Origin: Actinomycetes bacterium
GTDB lineage: Bacteria > Actinomycetota > Actinomycetes > Actinomycetales > Microbacteriaceae
Reading direction: 5' to 3'
Assembly (NCBI GenBank): GCA_023457615.1
Contig: JAEWKY010000198.1
Location: 1-15,163, forward strand
DNA: 15,163 nucleotides
Shown here piece by piece: positions 6,790 through 14,208 of this stretch. The notes beneath the pieces are model-generated. The model worked only from the letters and a program-made list of their open reading frames with translations, did not search any database and was not told where the DNA came from. Each line of letters begins with the position of its first letter. The stretch's first letter is position 1. The translations under genes were made by a program, and so were the position numbers.

Positions 6790-7572
6790 ATGGGTATCGC
6801 TCTCGTCACGGGAGGGACGTCGGGCATCGGCGCCACCTTCGCCCGGCAGTTGGCCGCGAAGGGCGACGACATCGTGCTCGTCGCGCGCGACGAGGCGCGA
6901 CTCGAGGAGATGGCGCATGAACTGCGCGGCATGGGTCGCCAGGTGGAGGTGCTTCCCGCCGACCTCGCGCGGCGCGACGACGTGGCGAAGGTCGTGGCGC
7001 GGCTCGAGGACGCCGCGCGTCCGATCGACGTGCTCGTGAACAATGCCGGATTCGGCATGCATACGCGCGCGTCCGACGCCGACTCGGGCGTTCACGACCA
7101 GGCCTTCGAGGTCATGGTGCGCGCGGTGCGCGAGCTCGCGGGCGCCGCCGCCCGGGGGATGCGCGCGCGCGGCCGCGGGCGCATCATCAACGTCTCGAGC
7201 ACGGCCGGCTTCATCACCATGGCGAGCGGGTACTCGGCCGTGAAGGCCTGGGTCACCGTCTTCAGCGAGGGCCTCTCGAACGAGCTGCACAAGACCGGCG
7301 TCACGGTGACGGCGCTGTGTCCCGGCTGGGTGCACACCGAGTTCCACGCGCGTGCGGGCATCTCGAAGGGCGGCATCCCCTCCTGGATGTGGCTCGACTC
7401 CGAATCCCTCGTGCGGTCGGCGCTGCGGGACGCCGAGCGGGGCAGGGTCATCTCCATACCGAGCGTTCGGTACAAGGTGCTCATGTGGTTGGTGCGGCAC
7501 CTCCCGCGCAGCACGGTGCGCGCGATCTCGCGCGCCATTTCTTCGAGCCGCAGCAGTACTGTGGCCCCGTGA
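6790..7572 (+). CDS. Short-chain dehydrogenase/reductase, candidate acyl/alkyl-DHAP reductase
   Basis: A classical SDR of 260 aa. TGGTSGIG at 7-14 binds the cofactor, NNAG at 84-87 is intact, and the catalytic residues are Ser136/137, Tyr148 and Lys152 (YSAVK), followed by CPGWVHTEF. Arg33 after the second strand (VARD) suggests NADPH preference. The C-terminus (about 228-250) is an amphipathic basic/hydrophobic segment that could sit on the membrane, as in lipid-modifying SDRs. It is the first gene of the rightward operon, 29 nt before the acyltransferase. In the ether-lipid pathway an SDR of this kind reduces alkyl-DHAP to 1-alkyl-glycerol-3-phosphate, which fits its position with agpS; substrate assignment is from context only. 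There is no Shine-Dalgarno; a -10-like hexamer 7 nt upstream suggests a leaderless start. Confidence 0.85.
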   Translation: MGIALVTGGTSGIGATFARQLAAKGDDIVLVARDEARLEEMAHELRGMGRQVEVLPADLARRDDVAKVVARLEDAARPIDVLVNNAGFGMHTRASDADSGVHDQAFEVMVRAVRELAGAAARGMRARGRGRIINVSSTAGFITMASGYSAVKAWVTVFSEGLSNELHKTGVTVTALCPGWVHTEFHARAGISKGGIPSWMWLDSESLVRSALRDAERGRVISIPSVRYKVLMWLVRHLPRSTVRAISRAISSSRSSTVAP

Positions 7573-7601
7573 CCGACGGCGCCGCGGAGTAAGGGGAGTC
7601 C

Positions 7602-8321
7602 ATGTCCGCCAACACCGATCGCTTCACGTCGAGGGGACGGGCCGCCGCCCGCTTCGTCGCCCAGCGCGGCATCCTGAAGCCCGTCGCCTGGTCGACCGTC
7701 GACGTCGAGGTGCACGGCCGCCGGCAGCTCAAGAGCGTGGGCAAGGCGTTCATCGCCATCGCCAACCACTCGAGCCACCTCGACGCCCCGCTCATCATGG
7801 GCTCGCTGCCGCGCCGGATGGCGCGCTACCTCGCGGCGGGCGCCGCCGCCGACTACTTCTTCGACGTGTGGTGGCGCCGCGGGCTCACGGGGCTCTTCTT
7901 CAACGCGTTCCCCGTCGACCGCACGGGCGTCGACCCGCGCGGCGTGAGCGCGAAGGTGCTGCTGCAGAAGGGCGTGCCCCTCCTCGTCTTCCCCGAGGGC
8001 ACGCGCGCCAAGGACTACCGCAAGCTCGGTCACTTCAAGCCGGGCGCCGCCGCGCTCTCCGCCGCGACCGGGGTGCCGTGCATCCCGATCGCCCTCGTCG
8101 GGGCCGGCCGCGCGCATCCCCGGGGAGGCAAGTGGCCCAAGCCCGGGCGCCTGCCGGTCGCCGTCGTCTACGGTGCTCCGATGTACGCTCGCGAGGGCGA
8201 GGTGCCGGCCGAGTTCATGGCGCGCATCAAAGCCGAGATCGAGCGGATGCTCGCCGAGCACGGTCCACGAGTGCTCGGCGAGGACAACCCCTATCACTCC
8301 CCCGAAGGAGATTCGAAGTGA
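7602..8321 (+). CDS. PlsC-family acyltransferase (candidate DHAP or lysophospholipid acyltransferase)
   Basis: A 239-aa protein with the PlsC/GPAT-superfamily motifs: NHSSHLD at 55-61 (H-x4-D catalytic pair His56/Asp61), FPEGTR at 130-135 for phosphate binding, and VPCIPI at about 158-163. Length fits 1-acyl-glycerol-3-phosphate acyltransferases. It moves an acyl group from acyl-ACP or acyl-CoA to a glycerol-type phosphate at the membrane. Motif I HSSHLD differs from the usual NHxSxxD spacing only in composition. AAGGGGAG at 7591-7598 is a good Shine-Dalgarno. Its stop overlaps the agpS start by 4 bases (GTGA), which ties it to alkyl-DHAP synthase. It could make acyl-DHAP for that enzyme, or add the second acyl chain to 1-alkyl-G3P; the sequence does not decide between these. 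Confidence 0.88.
   Translation: MSANTDRFTSRGRAAARFVAQRGILKPVAWSTVDVEVHGRRQLKSVGKAFIAIANHSSHLDAPLIMGSLPRRMARYLAAGAAADYFFDVWWRRGLTGLFFNAFPVDRTGVDPRGVSAKVLLQKGVPLLVFPEGTRAKDYRKLGHFKPGAAALSAATGVPCIPIALVGAGRAHPRGGKWPKPGRLPVAVVYGAPMYAREGEVPAEFMARIKAEIERMLAEHGPRVLGEDNPYHSPEGDSK
8304..8310 (+). promoter_or_regulatory. Shine-Dalgarno GAAGGAG for agpS
   Basis: This strong Shine-Dalgarno lies inside the end of the acyltransferase gene, 7 nt before GTG 8318. It supports the GTG start over the later ATG at codon 7 and over the long upstream open frame. Confidence 0.75.
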
Positions 8322-10177
8322 CCGACGTCAAGCACATGAAGTGGTGGGGCTGGGGCAACGAGGGCACCGCCTTCCACTGGCAGGACAAGCCCGGCTTCGC
8401 GCCGTTCGTGCTCAAGGCGGTCGGGCTCGACCTGCACTCGGCGACCGCGGCGAAGGCGCCGACGTTCGAGTCGATGACGATCCCGAAGCCCGTGGCCCCG
8501 GCGGCGATCCTCAAGACGCTCGGCGCCATCGTCGGCGCCGACGACGTGCGCACCGACGACATGGAACGCGTCGTGCACGTGTACGGCAAGAGCTTCCGCG
8601 ACATCGCCCGCATCCGGGCGAACAAGGTGAGCCGCTACCCCGACGTCGTCGTGTACCCCGACGACGAGGCGGAGGTGCAGCGGGTCGTCGACGCGGCCGT
8701 CGCGGCGAATGCGGTGCTCATCCCCTTCGGCGGCGGCAGCAACATCGCCGGGTCGCTCGAGCCGCAGGCGGGCGAGAAGCGCACGATCATCTCCCTCGAC
8801 CTCGGGCGGCTCAACCAGGTGCTCGACATCGACGAGGATGCCGGCACCGCACGCATCCAGGCGGGCGCCCTCGGCCCCGACCTCGAGGCGCAGCTGCAGA
8901 GGAAGGGCTGGACGATCGGTCACTTCCCCGACTCGTTCACCCACTCGACCATCGGCGGCTGGGTCGCCACGCGCTCCTCCGGCATGCAGTCGGACCGCTT
9001 CGGCGACATCGCCCAGATCGCGCGCGGTCTGCGCGTCGCCCGTCCCGGCGGCACGCTCGTCATCCGCTCGCTGCCGTCGACGTCGACGGGTCCGAGCGTG
9101 CGCGAGATGATCCTCGGCTCGGAGGGACGTCTCGGCGTGATCACCGAGGTGACCGCCCAGGTGCGCCGCAACGCCGAGGTGCGGGAGATCCAGGCGTACT
9201 TCTTCCCGAACTTCTCGGCGGGCCTCAAGGCCATGCAGGAGATCAACGAGTCGGACGCGCATCCGTCGATCACCCGCGTCTCCGACGGCCGCGAGTCGGG
9301 CTTCTCGCTCGCGACGAGCAAGGCGCGCAAGGGCGTCTCCAAGCTCATGGCCGAGACCGTGCTGCCGCAGCTCATGAAGAGCAAGGGCTGGGAGAAGCAG
9401 CCCGGCGGTCTCGAGAACATCGCGCTCTCGTTCATCGGCTTCGAGGGCACCAAGTCGGGCACGAAGTACTCCAAGTCGATCGTCGACAAGATCGTGAAGA
9501 AGCACGGCGGCATGGGCGTCGGCACGGGGCCCGGCGTGCTCTACGACCAGAAGAAGTTCGACACCCCGTACCTGCGCGACTTCCTGCTCGACTTCGGCGC
9601 CGTCGGCGACGTCTCGGAGACGGCCGCGCCCTGGTCGAAGCTACAGGCGGTCTACGACGGCGCGATGAAGGCGGCGGACGAGGCGTACGCGTCGATCGGC
9701 ATCAAGGGCTGGATCATGGCGCACCTCTCGCACTCGTACCACTCCGGCGCGTGCCTGTACTTCACCTTCGCGTTCGTCGGCGACAAGGACATGCTCGGCG
9801 AGTACGACGTCGTGAAGAGCGCGATCCAGCAGTCGTTCATCGACAACGGCGCGACCCTCTCGCACCACCACGGCGTCGGCGTCGAGCACTCGCCGTGGAT
9901 GGAGCAGGACATCTCGGCGCAGGGCGTGCAGGTCATGGCCGGGCTGTTCTCGGCCACCGACCCCCAGGGCAACCTCAACCCGGGAAAGATCCTCGGCGCG
10001 AAGCCCGAGAAGGTGCCCGCGACGGCGCCGGCGAAGGCCCCGGCCCGCGCCGCGGCGAAGCCCGCGACGACGGCGGCGAAGAAGACGCCGGCGAAGACCG
10101 CGGCGGCCAAGACGACGACGGCGAAGACTGCCGCGAAGGCGCCCGCCGCGCGCAAGCCCGCGGCGAAGAAGGCCTAG
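8318..10177 (+). CDS. agpS: Alkyl-DHAP synthase (FAD-dependent) with a Lys/Ala/Pro-rich tail
   Basis: A 619-aa flavoprotein of the vanillyl-alcohol-oxidase fold that follows human AGPS closely as I recall it: MKWWGWG (7-13; human MKWNGWG), FGGGSNIAGSLEP in the FAD region (137-149), RTIISLD (155-161), GHFPDSFTHSTIGGW (201-215), LGSEGRLGVITE (266-277), SETAAPW (433-439), YHSGACLYF (474-482) and SHHHGVG (515-521). Arg320, Arg420, Tyr474 and His516-518 match human Arg419, Arg515, Tyr578 and His615-617. The enzyme swaps the acyl chain of acyl-DHAP for a fatty alcohol, forming the ether bond. Residues 566-619 are an added low-complexity Lys/Ala/Pro/Thr tail, absent from human AGPS; it is basic and could bind membrane phosphate or nucleic acid. 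The last gene of the operon, it is followed by a strong hairpin. Confidence 0.9.
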   Translation: MTDVKHMKWWGWGNEGTAFHWQDKPGFAPFVLKAVGLDLHSATAAKAPTFESMTIPKPVAPAAILKTLGAIVGADDVRTDDMERVVHVYGKSFRDIARIRANKVSRYPDVVVYPDDEAEVQRVVDAAVAANAVLIPFGGGSNIAGSLEPQAGEKRTIISLDLGRLNQVLDIDEDAGTARIQAGALGPDLEAQLQRKGWTIGHFPDSFTHSTIGGWVATRSSGMQSDRFGDIAQIARGLRVARPGGTLVIRSLPSTSTGPSVREMILGSEGRLGVITEVTAQVRRNAEVREIQAYFFPNFSAGLKAMQEINESDAHPSITRVSDGRESGFSLATSKARKGVSKLMAETVLPQLMKSKGWEKQPGGLENIALSFIGFEGTKSGTKYSKSIVDKIVKKHGGMGVGTGPGVLYDQKKFDTPYLRDFLLDFGAVGDVSETAAPWSKLQAVYDGAMKAADEAYASIGIKGWIMAHLSHSYHSGACLYFTFAFVGDKDMLGEYDVVKSAIQQSFIDNGATLSHHHGVGVEHSPWMEQDISAQGVQVMAGLFSATDPQGNLNPGKILGAKPEKVPATAPAKAPARAAAKPATTAAKKTPAKTAAAKTTTAKTAAKAPAARKPAAKKA

Positions 10178-10199
10178 CGCACCGCTCGTACCACGGAAG

Positions 10200-10231
10200 A
10201 GCCCCGGCGCGCGCTCGGCGCGGCCGGGGCT
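10200..10231. terminator. Hairpin terminator between convergent genes
   Basis: A perfect 9-bp inverted repeat, AGCCCCGGC (10200-10208) and GCCGGGGCT (10223-10231), with a GC-rich 14-nt loop, begins 22 nt after the agpS stop. It also lies downstream of the leftward gene ending at 10299, so it may end transcription from both sides. There is no T-run, as is usual in high-GC actinobacteria. Confidence 0.65.
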
Positions 10232-10244
10232 CACCCGTCGTGGC

Positions 10245-10310
10245 TCGCGGGCTCAGTTCCTCGCGGGCTCAGTCGTCGCGGGCTCAGTCCTCGAAGGCTC
10301 AGTCCTCGAA
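10245..10310. repeat. 15-bp tandem array over the stop codon of the secreted protein
   Basis: Units of TCGCGGGCTCAGTCC and near copies start at 10245 (a 16-nt variant), 10261, 10276 and 10291, with a partial unit from 10306. On the minus strand each unit carries GAC-TGA or a close form. The in-frame stop is therefore repeated at 10299, 10284 and 10269; a fourth TGA at 10253 is shifted by one base. Confidence 0.8.
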
Positions 10311-10742
10311 CATCGTGTCGAGCGTCACGTCGAGCTCGTCGAGCAGGTCGCTCACGTCGCCCGTCACGTCGCCGACGGTGCTGTCGAACAGGTCCGAGGC
10401 GTCGAGGTCGACGCCGTCGATCGCGGTGTGGTTGCCCGAGCCGATCGCGGTGTCGTTGGCCGAGCCGACGACGTTGTCGTTGCCGACGTCGTTGCCGGAG
10501 AGCACGCCCGACAGGACGTCGCCCGTGTGCACGTCGCCCGTGCTCACCTCGGGGGCGACGACGACCGGCGACTCGTTCGAGAGGCCGAGGCTCTCGAGGA
10601 TGCGCGTCTTGGTCTGCGTGGTGTCGGCGGACCACGACTGGGTGGTGTCGTCGGCCAGGGCGGGGGCGGTGGCGCCGAGCACGAAGGCGGTGGTCGCCGC
10701 CGCGCCGAGGATGCCGAGGGCGGTCTTCTTGCGGGTGTTCAT
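10299..10742 (-). CDS. Small secreted acidic protein
   Basis: A 147-aa precursor. MNTRKK followed by a hydrophobic stretch (about 8-28) and PALA-DD gives a signal peptide probably cut after Ala30; there is no lipobox Cys. The mature part (about 117 aa) has no Cys, is strongly acidic and has no Lys after about residue 45. Its middle (about 67-112) is rich in short GD, GN and ND turns (STGDVHTGDV, SGNDVGNDN, GSANDTAIGSGNHTAID), which loosely recalls calcium-binding or beta-roll repeats but does not match the RTX consensus. The C-terminus is an Asp/Leu-rich segment ending MFED. AAGGAG at 10750-10755 sits 7 nt before ATG 10742. I do not recognise a family. It is likely an exported surface or cell-wall-associated protein; no partner gene is evident. 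Confidence 0.8.
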   Translation of the reverse strand: MNTRKKTALGILGAAATTAFVLGATAPALADDTTQSWSADTTQTKTRILESLGLSNESPVVVAPEVSTGDVHTGDVLSGVLSGNDVGNDNVVGSANDTAIGSGNHTAIDGVDLDASDLFDSTVGDVTGDVSDLLDELDVTLDTMFED

Positions 10743-11001
10743 GGGGGAACTCCTTGCGTGTCATCCGCCGGCCGGGCGCTTCCCGGTCGACACGGGGGCT
10801 CCGGTGCGGCGGGTCGGATCGGATTGCGGGGAGCGGTCGCGATCGGCTCCGTCGGACTCTTGACACCGCCTCGACCGTGTGCGCGGGGGCCCCGCATCCC
10901 CGGATTCCCGGGCGGCGCGCACTCGGCGACACGGAGGCTGGCAGGTCGCCGAGAGCCGTCGCGTGACGGCGTGGTATCCGCGGGCGGCTAACGTTGACGG
11001 A
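10743..11001. other. Divergent intergenic region upstream of the secreted protein and psuG
   Basis: This 259-bp non-coding gap contains the Shine-Dalgarno of the leftward secreted gene near 10750 and the -10-like TAACGT of psuG at 10989-10994. A perfect TTGACA occurs at 10860-10865 on the plus strand, but no TANNNT follows at the right distance. GC-rich short palindromes (for example around GGGGCCCC) are present. I see no RNA gene. Confidence 0.5.
10989..10994 (+). promoter_or_regulatory. Putative -10 element (TAACGT) for psuGK
   Basis: TAACGT ends 7 nt before ATG 11002, and no usable Shine-Dalgarno intervenes (GACGGA is only 1 nt from the ATG). This predicts a leaderless psuGK transcript. 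Confidence 0.4.
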
Positions 11002-11919
11002 ATGCCCGCACTGCACCTGAGCCCCGAGGTCGCGGAGGCGCTCGCCGCCGGCCGGCCCGTGGTGGCGCTCGAGTCGACGATCATCTCCCACGGCCTCCCG
11101 CGCCCCCGCAATCACGAGGCGGCGCTCGAGTTCGAGGCGATCCTGCGCGAGCGGGACGTCGTGCCCGCGACGGTCGCCGTGCTCGACGGGGTGCCGCACG
11201 TCGGCCTCGACGCGGAGGGCGTGCGCCGCATCGCGGAGGACGAGCTGCTCAAGGCGAGCGTGCGCGATCTGCCCGTGCTCGCGGCCCTCGGCCGGTCGGG
11301 AGCCACCACCGTCGCCGCGACCGCGCGACTGGCCGCCCTGGCCGGCATCCGCGTCTTCGCGACCGGCGGACTCGGCGGCGTGCACCGCGGCGCGAACGAG
11401 ACGTTCGACGAGTCGGCCGACCTGCCGACGCTCGCCGAGAACCCCGTGACGGTCGTCAGCGCGGGCGTGAAGAGCGTGCTCGACATCGCCGCGACCCTCG
11501 AGCGGCTCGAGACCTTGAGCATCCCGGTCGTCGGCTACGGCACGCGCGAGTTCCCGGCCTTCTGGCTGCGCGAGTCGGGATACCAGCTCGACTTCTCGGT
11601 CGAGGGCGCCGAGCAGGTGGCCGCGATCATGCGCGCGCGTGACGCGCTCGGCGCGCGTCAGGGCGTCGTCGTCGCGAATCCCGTGCCGCTCGACCAGCAG
11701 TGGGATCCGGCGGAGCACGACCGGGTGCTCGCGACGGCGTTCGCCGCCGCCGAGGCCGCGGGGGTGCGCGGCAAGGCGGTCACGCCGTTCCTGCTCGGCT
11801 ACATCGTCGACGCGTCCGGGGGCCGGAGCCTCGAGGTGAACCTCGACCTTGCCCGCAACAACGTGCGGGTCGCGGCGGAGATCGCGAAGGCCTGGGCGGC
11901 GCTCGCCGCGGGAGCCTGA
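11002..11919 (+). CDS. psuG: Pseudouridine-5'-phosphate glycosidase
   Basis: A 305-aa protein of the PsuG/indigoidine synthase A family, close to the 312 aa of E. coli PsuG. Family blocks are clear: ALESTIISHGLPRP (22-35), FATGGLGGVHRG (119-130), FDESADL (135-141), SAGVKSVLDI (153-162), GYGTREFPAF, ANPVP and GKAVTPFLL. Lys157 is in the place of the E. coli lysine (Lys166) that forms a Schiff base with the ribose; Glu24, Lys84 and Asp140 are likely active-site partners. The enzyme splits pseudouridine-5'-phosphate into uracil and ribose-5-phosphate in the cytoplasm. It overlaps psuK by one base (TGATG), so the two are co-translated. The family usually begins a few residues before this conserved block, so ATG 11002 is preferred to upstream starts in the non-coding region. 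Confidence 0.95.
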   Translation: MPALHLSPEVAEALAAGRPVVALESTIISHGLPRPRNHEAALEFEAILRERDVVPATVAVLDGVPHVGLDAEGVRRIAEDELLKASVRDLPVLAALGRSGATTVAATARLAALAGIRVFATGGLGGVHRGANETFDESADLPTLAENPVTVVSAGVKSVLDIAATLERLETLSIPVVGYGTREFPAFWLRESGYQLDFSVEGAEQVAAIMRARDALGARQGVVVANPVPLDQQWDPAEHDRVLATAFAAAEAAGVRGKAVTPFLLGYIVDASGGRSLEVNLDLARNNVRVAAEIAKAWAALAAGA

Positions 11920-12815
11920 TGGACGCCCGGCGAGACCGCATCGTCGTCGTCGGCGACATCGTCAACGACATCGTCGTCGTCCCCCGGGGCGCGATGCGCA
12001 CCGACACCGACACGGACGCCCGCATCCAGCCCCGACCGGGCGGCTCGGCCGCGAACACCGCGGCGTGGGCGGGGTCGGTCGGCGCGGCCGTCGACTTCGT
12101 CGGCACGGTGGGCTCGGCCGACGCCGAGCAGCACGCGGAGATCCTGCGGCAGTCGGGCGTCACGCCCCATCTGCACGTCGAGCCCGGGATGCCCACGGGC
12201 GCGATCGTGCTCGTCGTCGAGGGCCAGAGTCGCTCGATGTTCACGGATCGCGGCGCCAACGCCGCGCTGCGCGCCGAGTCGCTGACCGAGGAGATGCTCG
12301 ACGCCGCGCGCGTCCTGCACGTGAGCGGCTACACGATCACGAAGGACAACTCCCGCGGCGCCCCGCTGCGGATGATCGCGCACGCCCGCGACCGCGGCGT
12401 CGTCGTCTCGGTCGATCCGTCCTCGACGGGCTACCTCGCCGACTACGGGATCGAGCGCTTCCTGGACGACCTCGCGGGCGTCGAGCTGATCTTCCCCAAC
12501 CTCGCCGAGGGCGAGCTGCTGTCGGGCGAGACCGAGCCCGAGCGCATCGGGGCGGCGCTGCTCGAGCGCTTCCCGATGGTCGCGCTCAAGATGGGCTCGC
12601 GCGGCGGGATGCTGTTCCGTCGCGGGCGACCGCCGCATCCCGTCGCCGCGCCGCGGGTCGACACGTTCGTGGAGCCGACGGGCGCCGGGGATGCCTTCGC
12701 CGCGGGATTCCTCGCCCACTGGGTGCGCGACGGCGACGCCGAGGCGGCGACGCAGCAGGCGGTCAACCTCGCCGCCCGCGCCGTCATGCTCGTCGGCGGT
12801 CGCCCTCCGCTCTGA
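11919..12815 (+). CDS. psuK: PfkB-family kinase, probable pseudouridine kinase
   Basis: A 298-aa ribokinase/PfkB fold enzyme. It has a substrate-side GGSAANTAAW motif (41-50), DPSSTGYL (166-173), the NxxE magnesium motif Asn194-Glu197, and the C-terminal signature EPTGAGDAFAAGFL (252-265) with Asp258 as catalytic base. The start ATG shares its A with the psuG stop. Adjacent PsuG makes pseudouridine kinase the natural assignment: it phosphorylates pseudouridine at O5' with ATP before PsuG cleaves it. The sequence alone does not exclude another nucleoside or sugar. No pseudouridine transporter such as PsuT is next to the pair, so the substrate may come from internal RNA turnover or from a transporter elsewhere. 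A convergent photolyase follows after 46 bp. Confidence 0.85.
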   Translation: MDARRDRIVVVGDIVNDIVVVPRGAMRTDTDTDARIQPRPGGSAANTAAWAGSVGAAVDFVGTVGSADAEQHAEILRQSGVTPHLHVEPGMPTGAIVLVVEGQSRSMFTDRGANAALRAESLTEEMLDAARVLHVSGYTITKDNSRGAPLRMIAHARDRGVVVSVDPSSTGYLADYGIERFLDDLAGVELIFPNLAEGELLSGETEPERIGAALLERFPMVALKMGSRGGMLFRRGRPPHPVAAPRVDTFVEPTGAGDAFAAGFLAHWVRDGDAEAATQQAVNLAARAVMLVGGRPPL

Positions 12816-12861
12816 TCCCCCGCACCCGTTCCCCCGGGAGCCCACCCGGCGGCGCGTCGCG

Positions 12862-14202
12862 CTAGCGGTGCGTCATGGTCGAGAAGGCGTCGAGCGCCTC
12901 CCGGCGGGACTCGGCGAGGTCGACGATCGGCGCGAGCAGCTCGTCGTCCGGCACCCACCGCCGCACGTACGCCCCCGTCGGGTCGAACTTCTTCGCCTGC
13001 AGCTCCGGGTTGAACACGCGGAAGTACGGCGCGGCGTCGGCGCCCGATCCCGCCACCCATTGCCAGTTGCCCGGGTTGCTCGCCTCGTCGGCGTCGACGA
13101 GGGTGTCCCAGAACCACTCCTCGCCGAGCCGCCAGTGCCGCAGCAGGTTCTTCACGAGGAACGAGGCGACGACCATGCGCACGCGGTTGTGCATCGTGCC
13201 GGTGCGCCACAGCTCGCGCATGCCGGCATCCACGAGCGGGATGCCCGTGCGGCCCAGCTGCCAGGCGCGCAGCTCGTCGTCGCGATCCCACGACCACGGG
13301 AAGGCGTCGTACGCGGGGCGGTAGTTCGCGGTGGCCAGGTCGGGGCGGGTGTACAGGATCGACCAGTTGAACTCGCGCCAGCCGAGCTCGGAGAGGAACT
13401 TCGGCATGTTGCGGCGGGCCTGCGCGCTCAGCTCGCCGTGCGCCCGGGACCACACCTGCGCCGGGCTGAGCTCGCCGAAGCGCAGGTGGGGCGAGAGGCC
13501 CGACGTGGCGTTCGTGAGGTCGTCGCGGCGGTCGTAGTGCTCGAGGCCGTCGGTCGCGAACTCCTCGAGCCGGCGGTGCGCGGCCCGCTCGCCCGGCTGC
13601 CACGTCTCGCGCAGCCCCTCCGCCCAGTCGGGGCGCGTCGGCAGCAGGGACCATTCGTCGAGGTCGTCGGATGCCGTCCGCGGTCCGGCGGGGAGCTCCC
13701 GCGGCGCGGGCAGCGGCTCGCGCATCTCGCGTTCGCGGGCGGCGCGCCAGAACGGCGTGAAGACCTTGTACGGCTCACCGGCATCCGTCGTCACCTGCCA
13801 CGGCTCGACGAGGAGGTTGCCGGCGAAGCTCTCGACCTCGAGCCCCTCGTCGCGCAGGCCCGTCTTGAGCCGGGCGTCGATCTCGCGGGCTCCGGAGTAG
13901 CGGCGGTTCCAGTACACGGCGCCGGCCCCGGTCTCGGCGACGAGCGTGGGGAGCACCTGCTCGGCGGCTCCGCGGCGCAGCACGAGGCGGCCGCCGAGGG
14001 CGCGGATGTCGTGGTCGAGCGCCGCGAGGGAGTGGTGCAGCCACCAGCGGGTCGCGCCGCCGAGGGGGCGGATCCCGGGGCTCGTCTCGTCGAGCAGGTA
14101 GAGCAGCACGACCGGGGCGCCGCGGTCGAGGGCGGCGCGCAGGGCGGGGTGATCGGCGAGGCGCAGGTCGTCGCGGAACCAGACGATCGAGGGGCCGGTC
14201 AC
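12862..14202 (-). CDS. phr: Deoxyribodipyrimidine photolyase (CPD photolyase, class I)
   Basis: A 446-aa blue-light DNA repair enzyme of the cryptochrome/photolyase family. The N-terminal antenna domain starts IVWFRDDLRLADHPAL (6-21). The FAD domain contains TSGLSPHLRFGELSP (233-247), ELGWREF (272-278), TMHNRVRMVVASFLVKNLL (336-354) and WQWVAGSGADAAPYFRVFNP (380-399). Trp305, Trp357 and Trp380 align with the E. coli electron-transfer triad Trp306, Trp359 and Trp382. Asn339 lies in the conserved MHNR motif near the flavin N5. It uses light to split cyclobutane pyrimidine dimers. GTG 14202 is chosen because the family begins a few residues before VWFRDDLRL. There is no Shine-Dalgarno; TAGGCT 6 nt upstream suggests a leaderless message. 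The antenna cofactor is not decided. Confidence 0.95.
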   Translation of the reverse strand: MTGPSIVWFRDDLRLADHPALRAALDRGAPVVLLYLLDETSPGIRPLGGATRWWLHHSLAALDHDIRALGGRLVLRRGAAEQVLPTLVAETGAGAVYWNRRYSGAREIDARLKTGLRDEGLEVESFAGNLLVEPWQVTTDAGEPYKVFTPFWRAAREREMREPLPAPRELPAGPRTASDDLDEWSLLPTRPDWAEGLRETWQPGERAAHRRLEEFATDGLEHYDRRDDLTNATSGLSPHLRFGELSPAQVWSRAHGELSAQARRNMPKFLSELGWREFNWSILYTRPDLATANYRPAYDAFPWSWDRDDELRAWQLGRTGIPLVDAGMRELWRTGTMHNRVRMVVASFLVKNLLRHWRLGEEWFWDTLVDADEASNPGNWQWVAGSGADAAPYFRVFNPELQAKKFDPTGAYVRRWVPDDELLAPIVDLAESRREALDAFSTMTHR

Positions 14203-14208
14203 CGGGTC

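Noticed and set aside
7352..10177. A 941-aa open frame that would extend agpS upstream through the acyltransferase
   Set aside because: The extension is Arg-rich shadow sequence; GAAGGAG before GTG 8318 and the AGPS-like N-terminus set the start.
10245..10310. CRISPR-like repeat array
   Set aside because: The units are 15 bp, directly adjacent with no spacers, and there are no cas genes.
10860..10865. Perfect TTGACA -35-like box on the plus strand
   Set aside because: No TANNNT follows at 16-19 bp, and the psuG -10 candidate is more than 120 bp away.
12816..12861. Terminator hairpin between psuK and the photolyase gene
   Set aside because: Only a 5-bp CCGGG/CCCGG stem is present (12834-12849), too weak to call.
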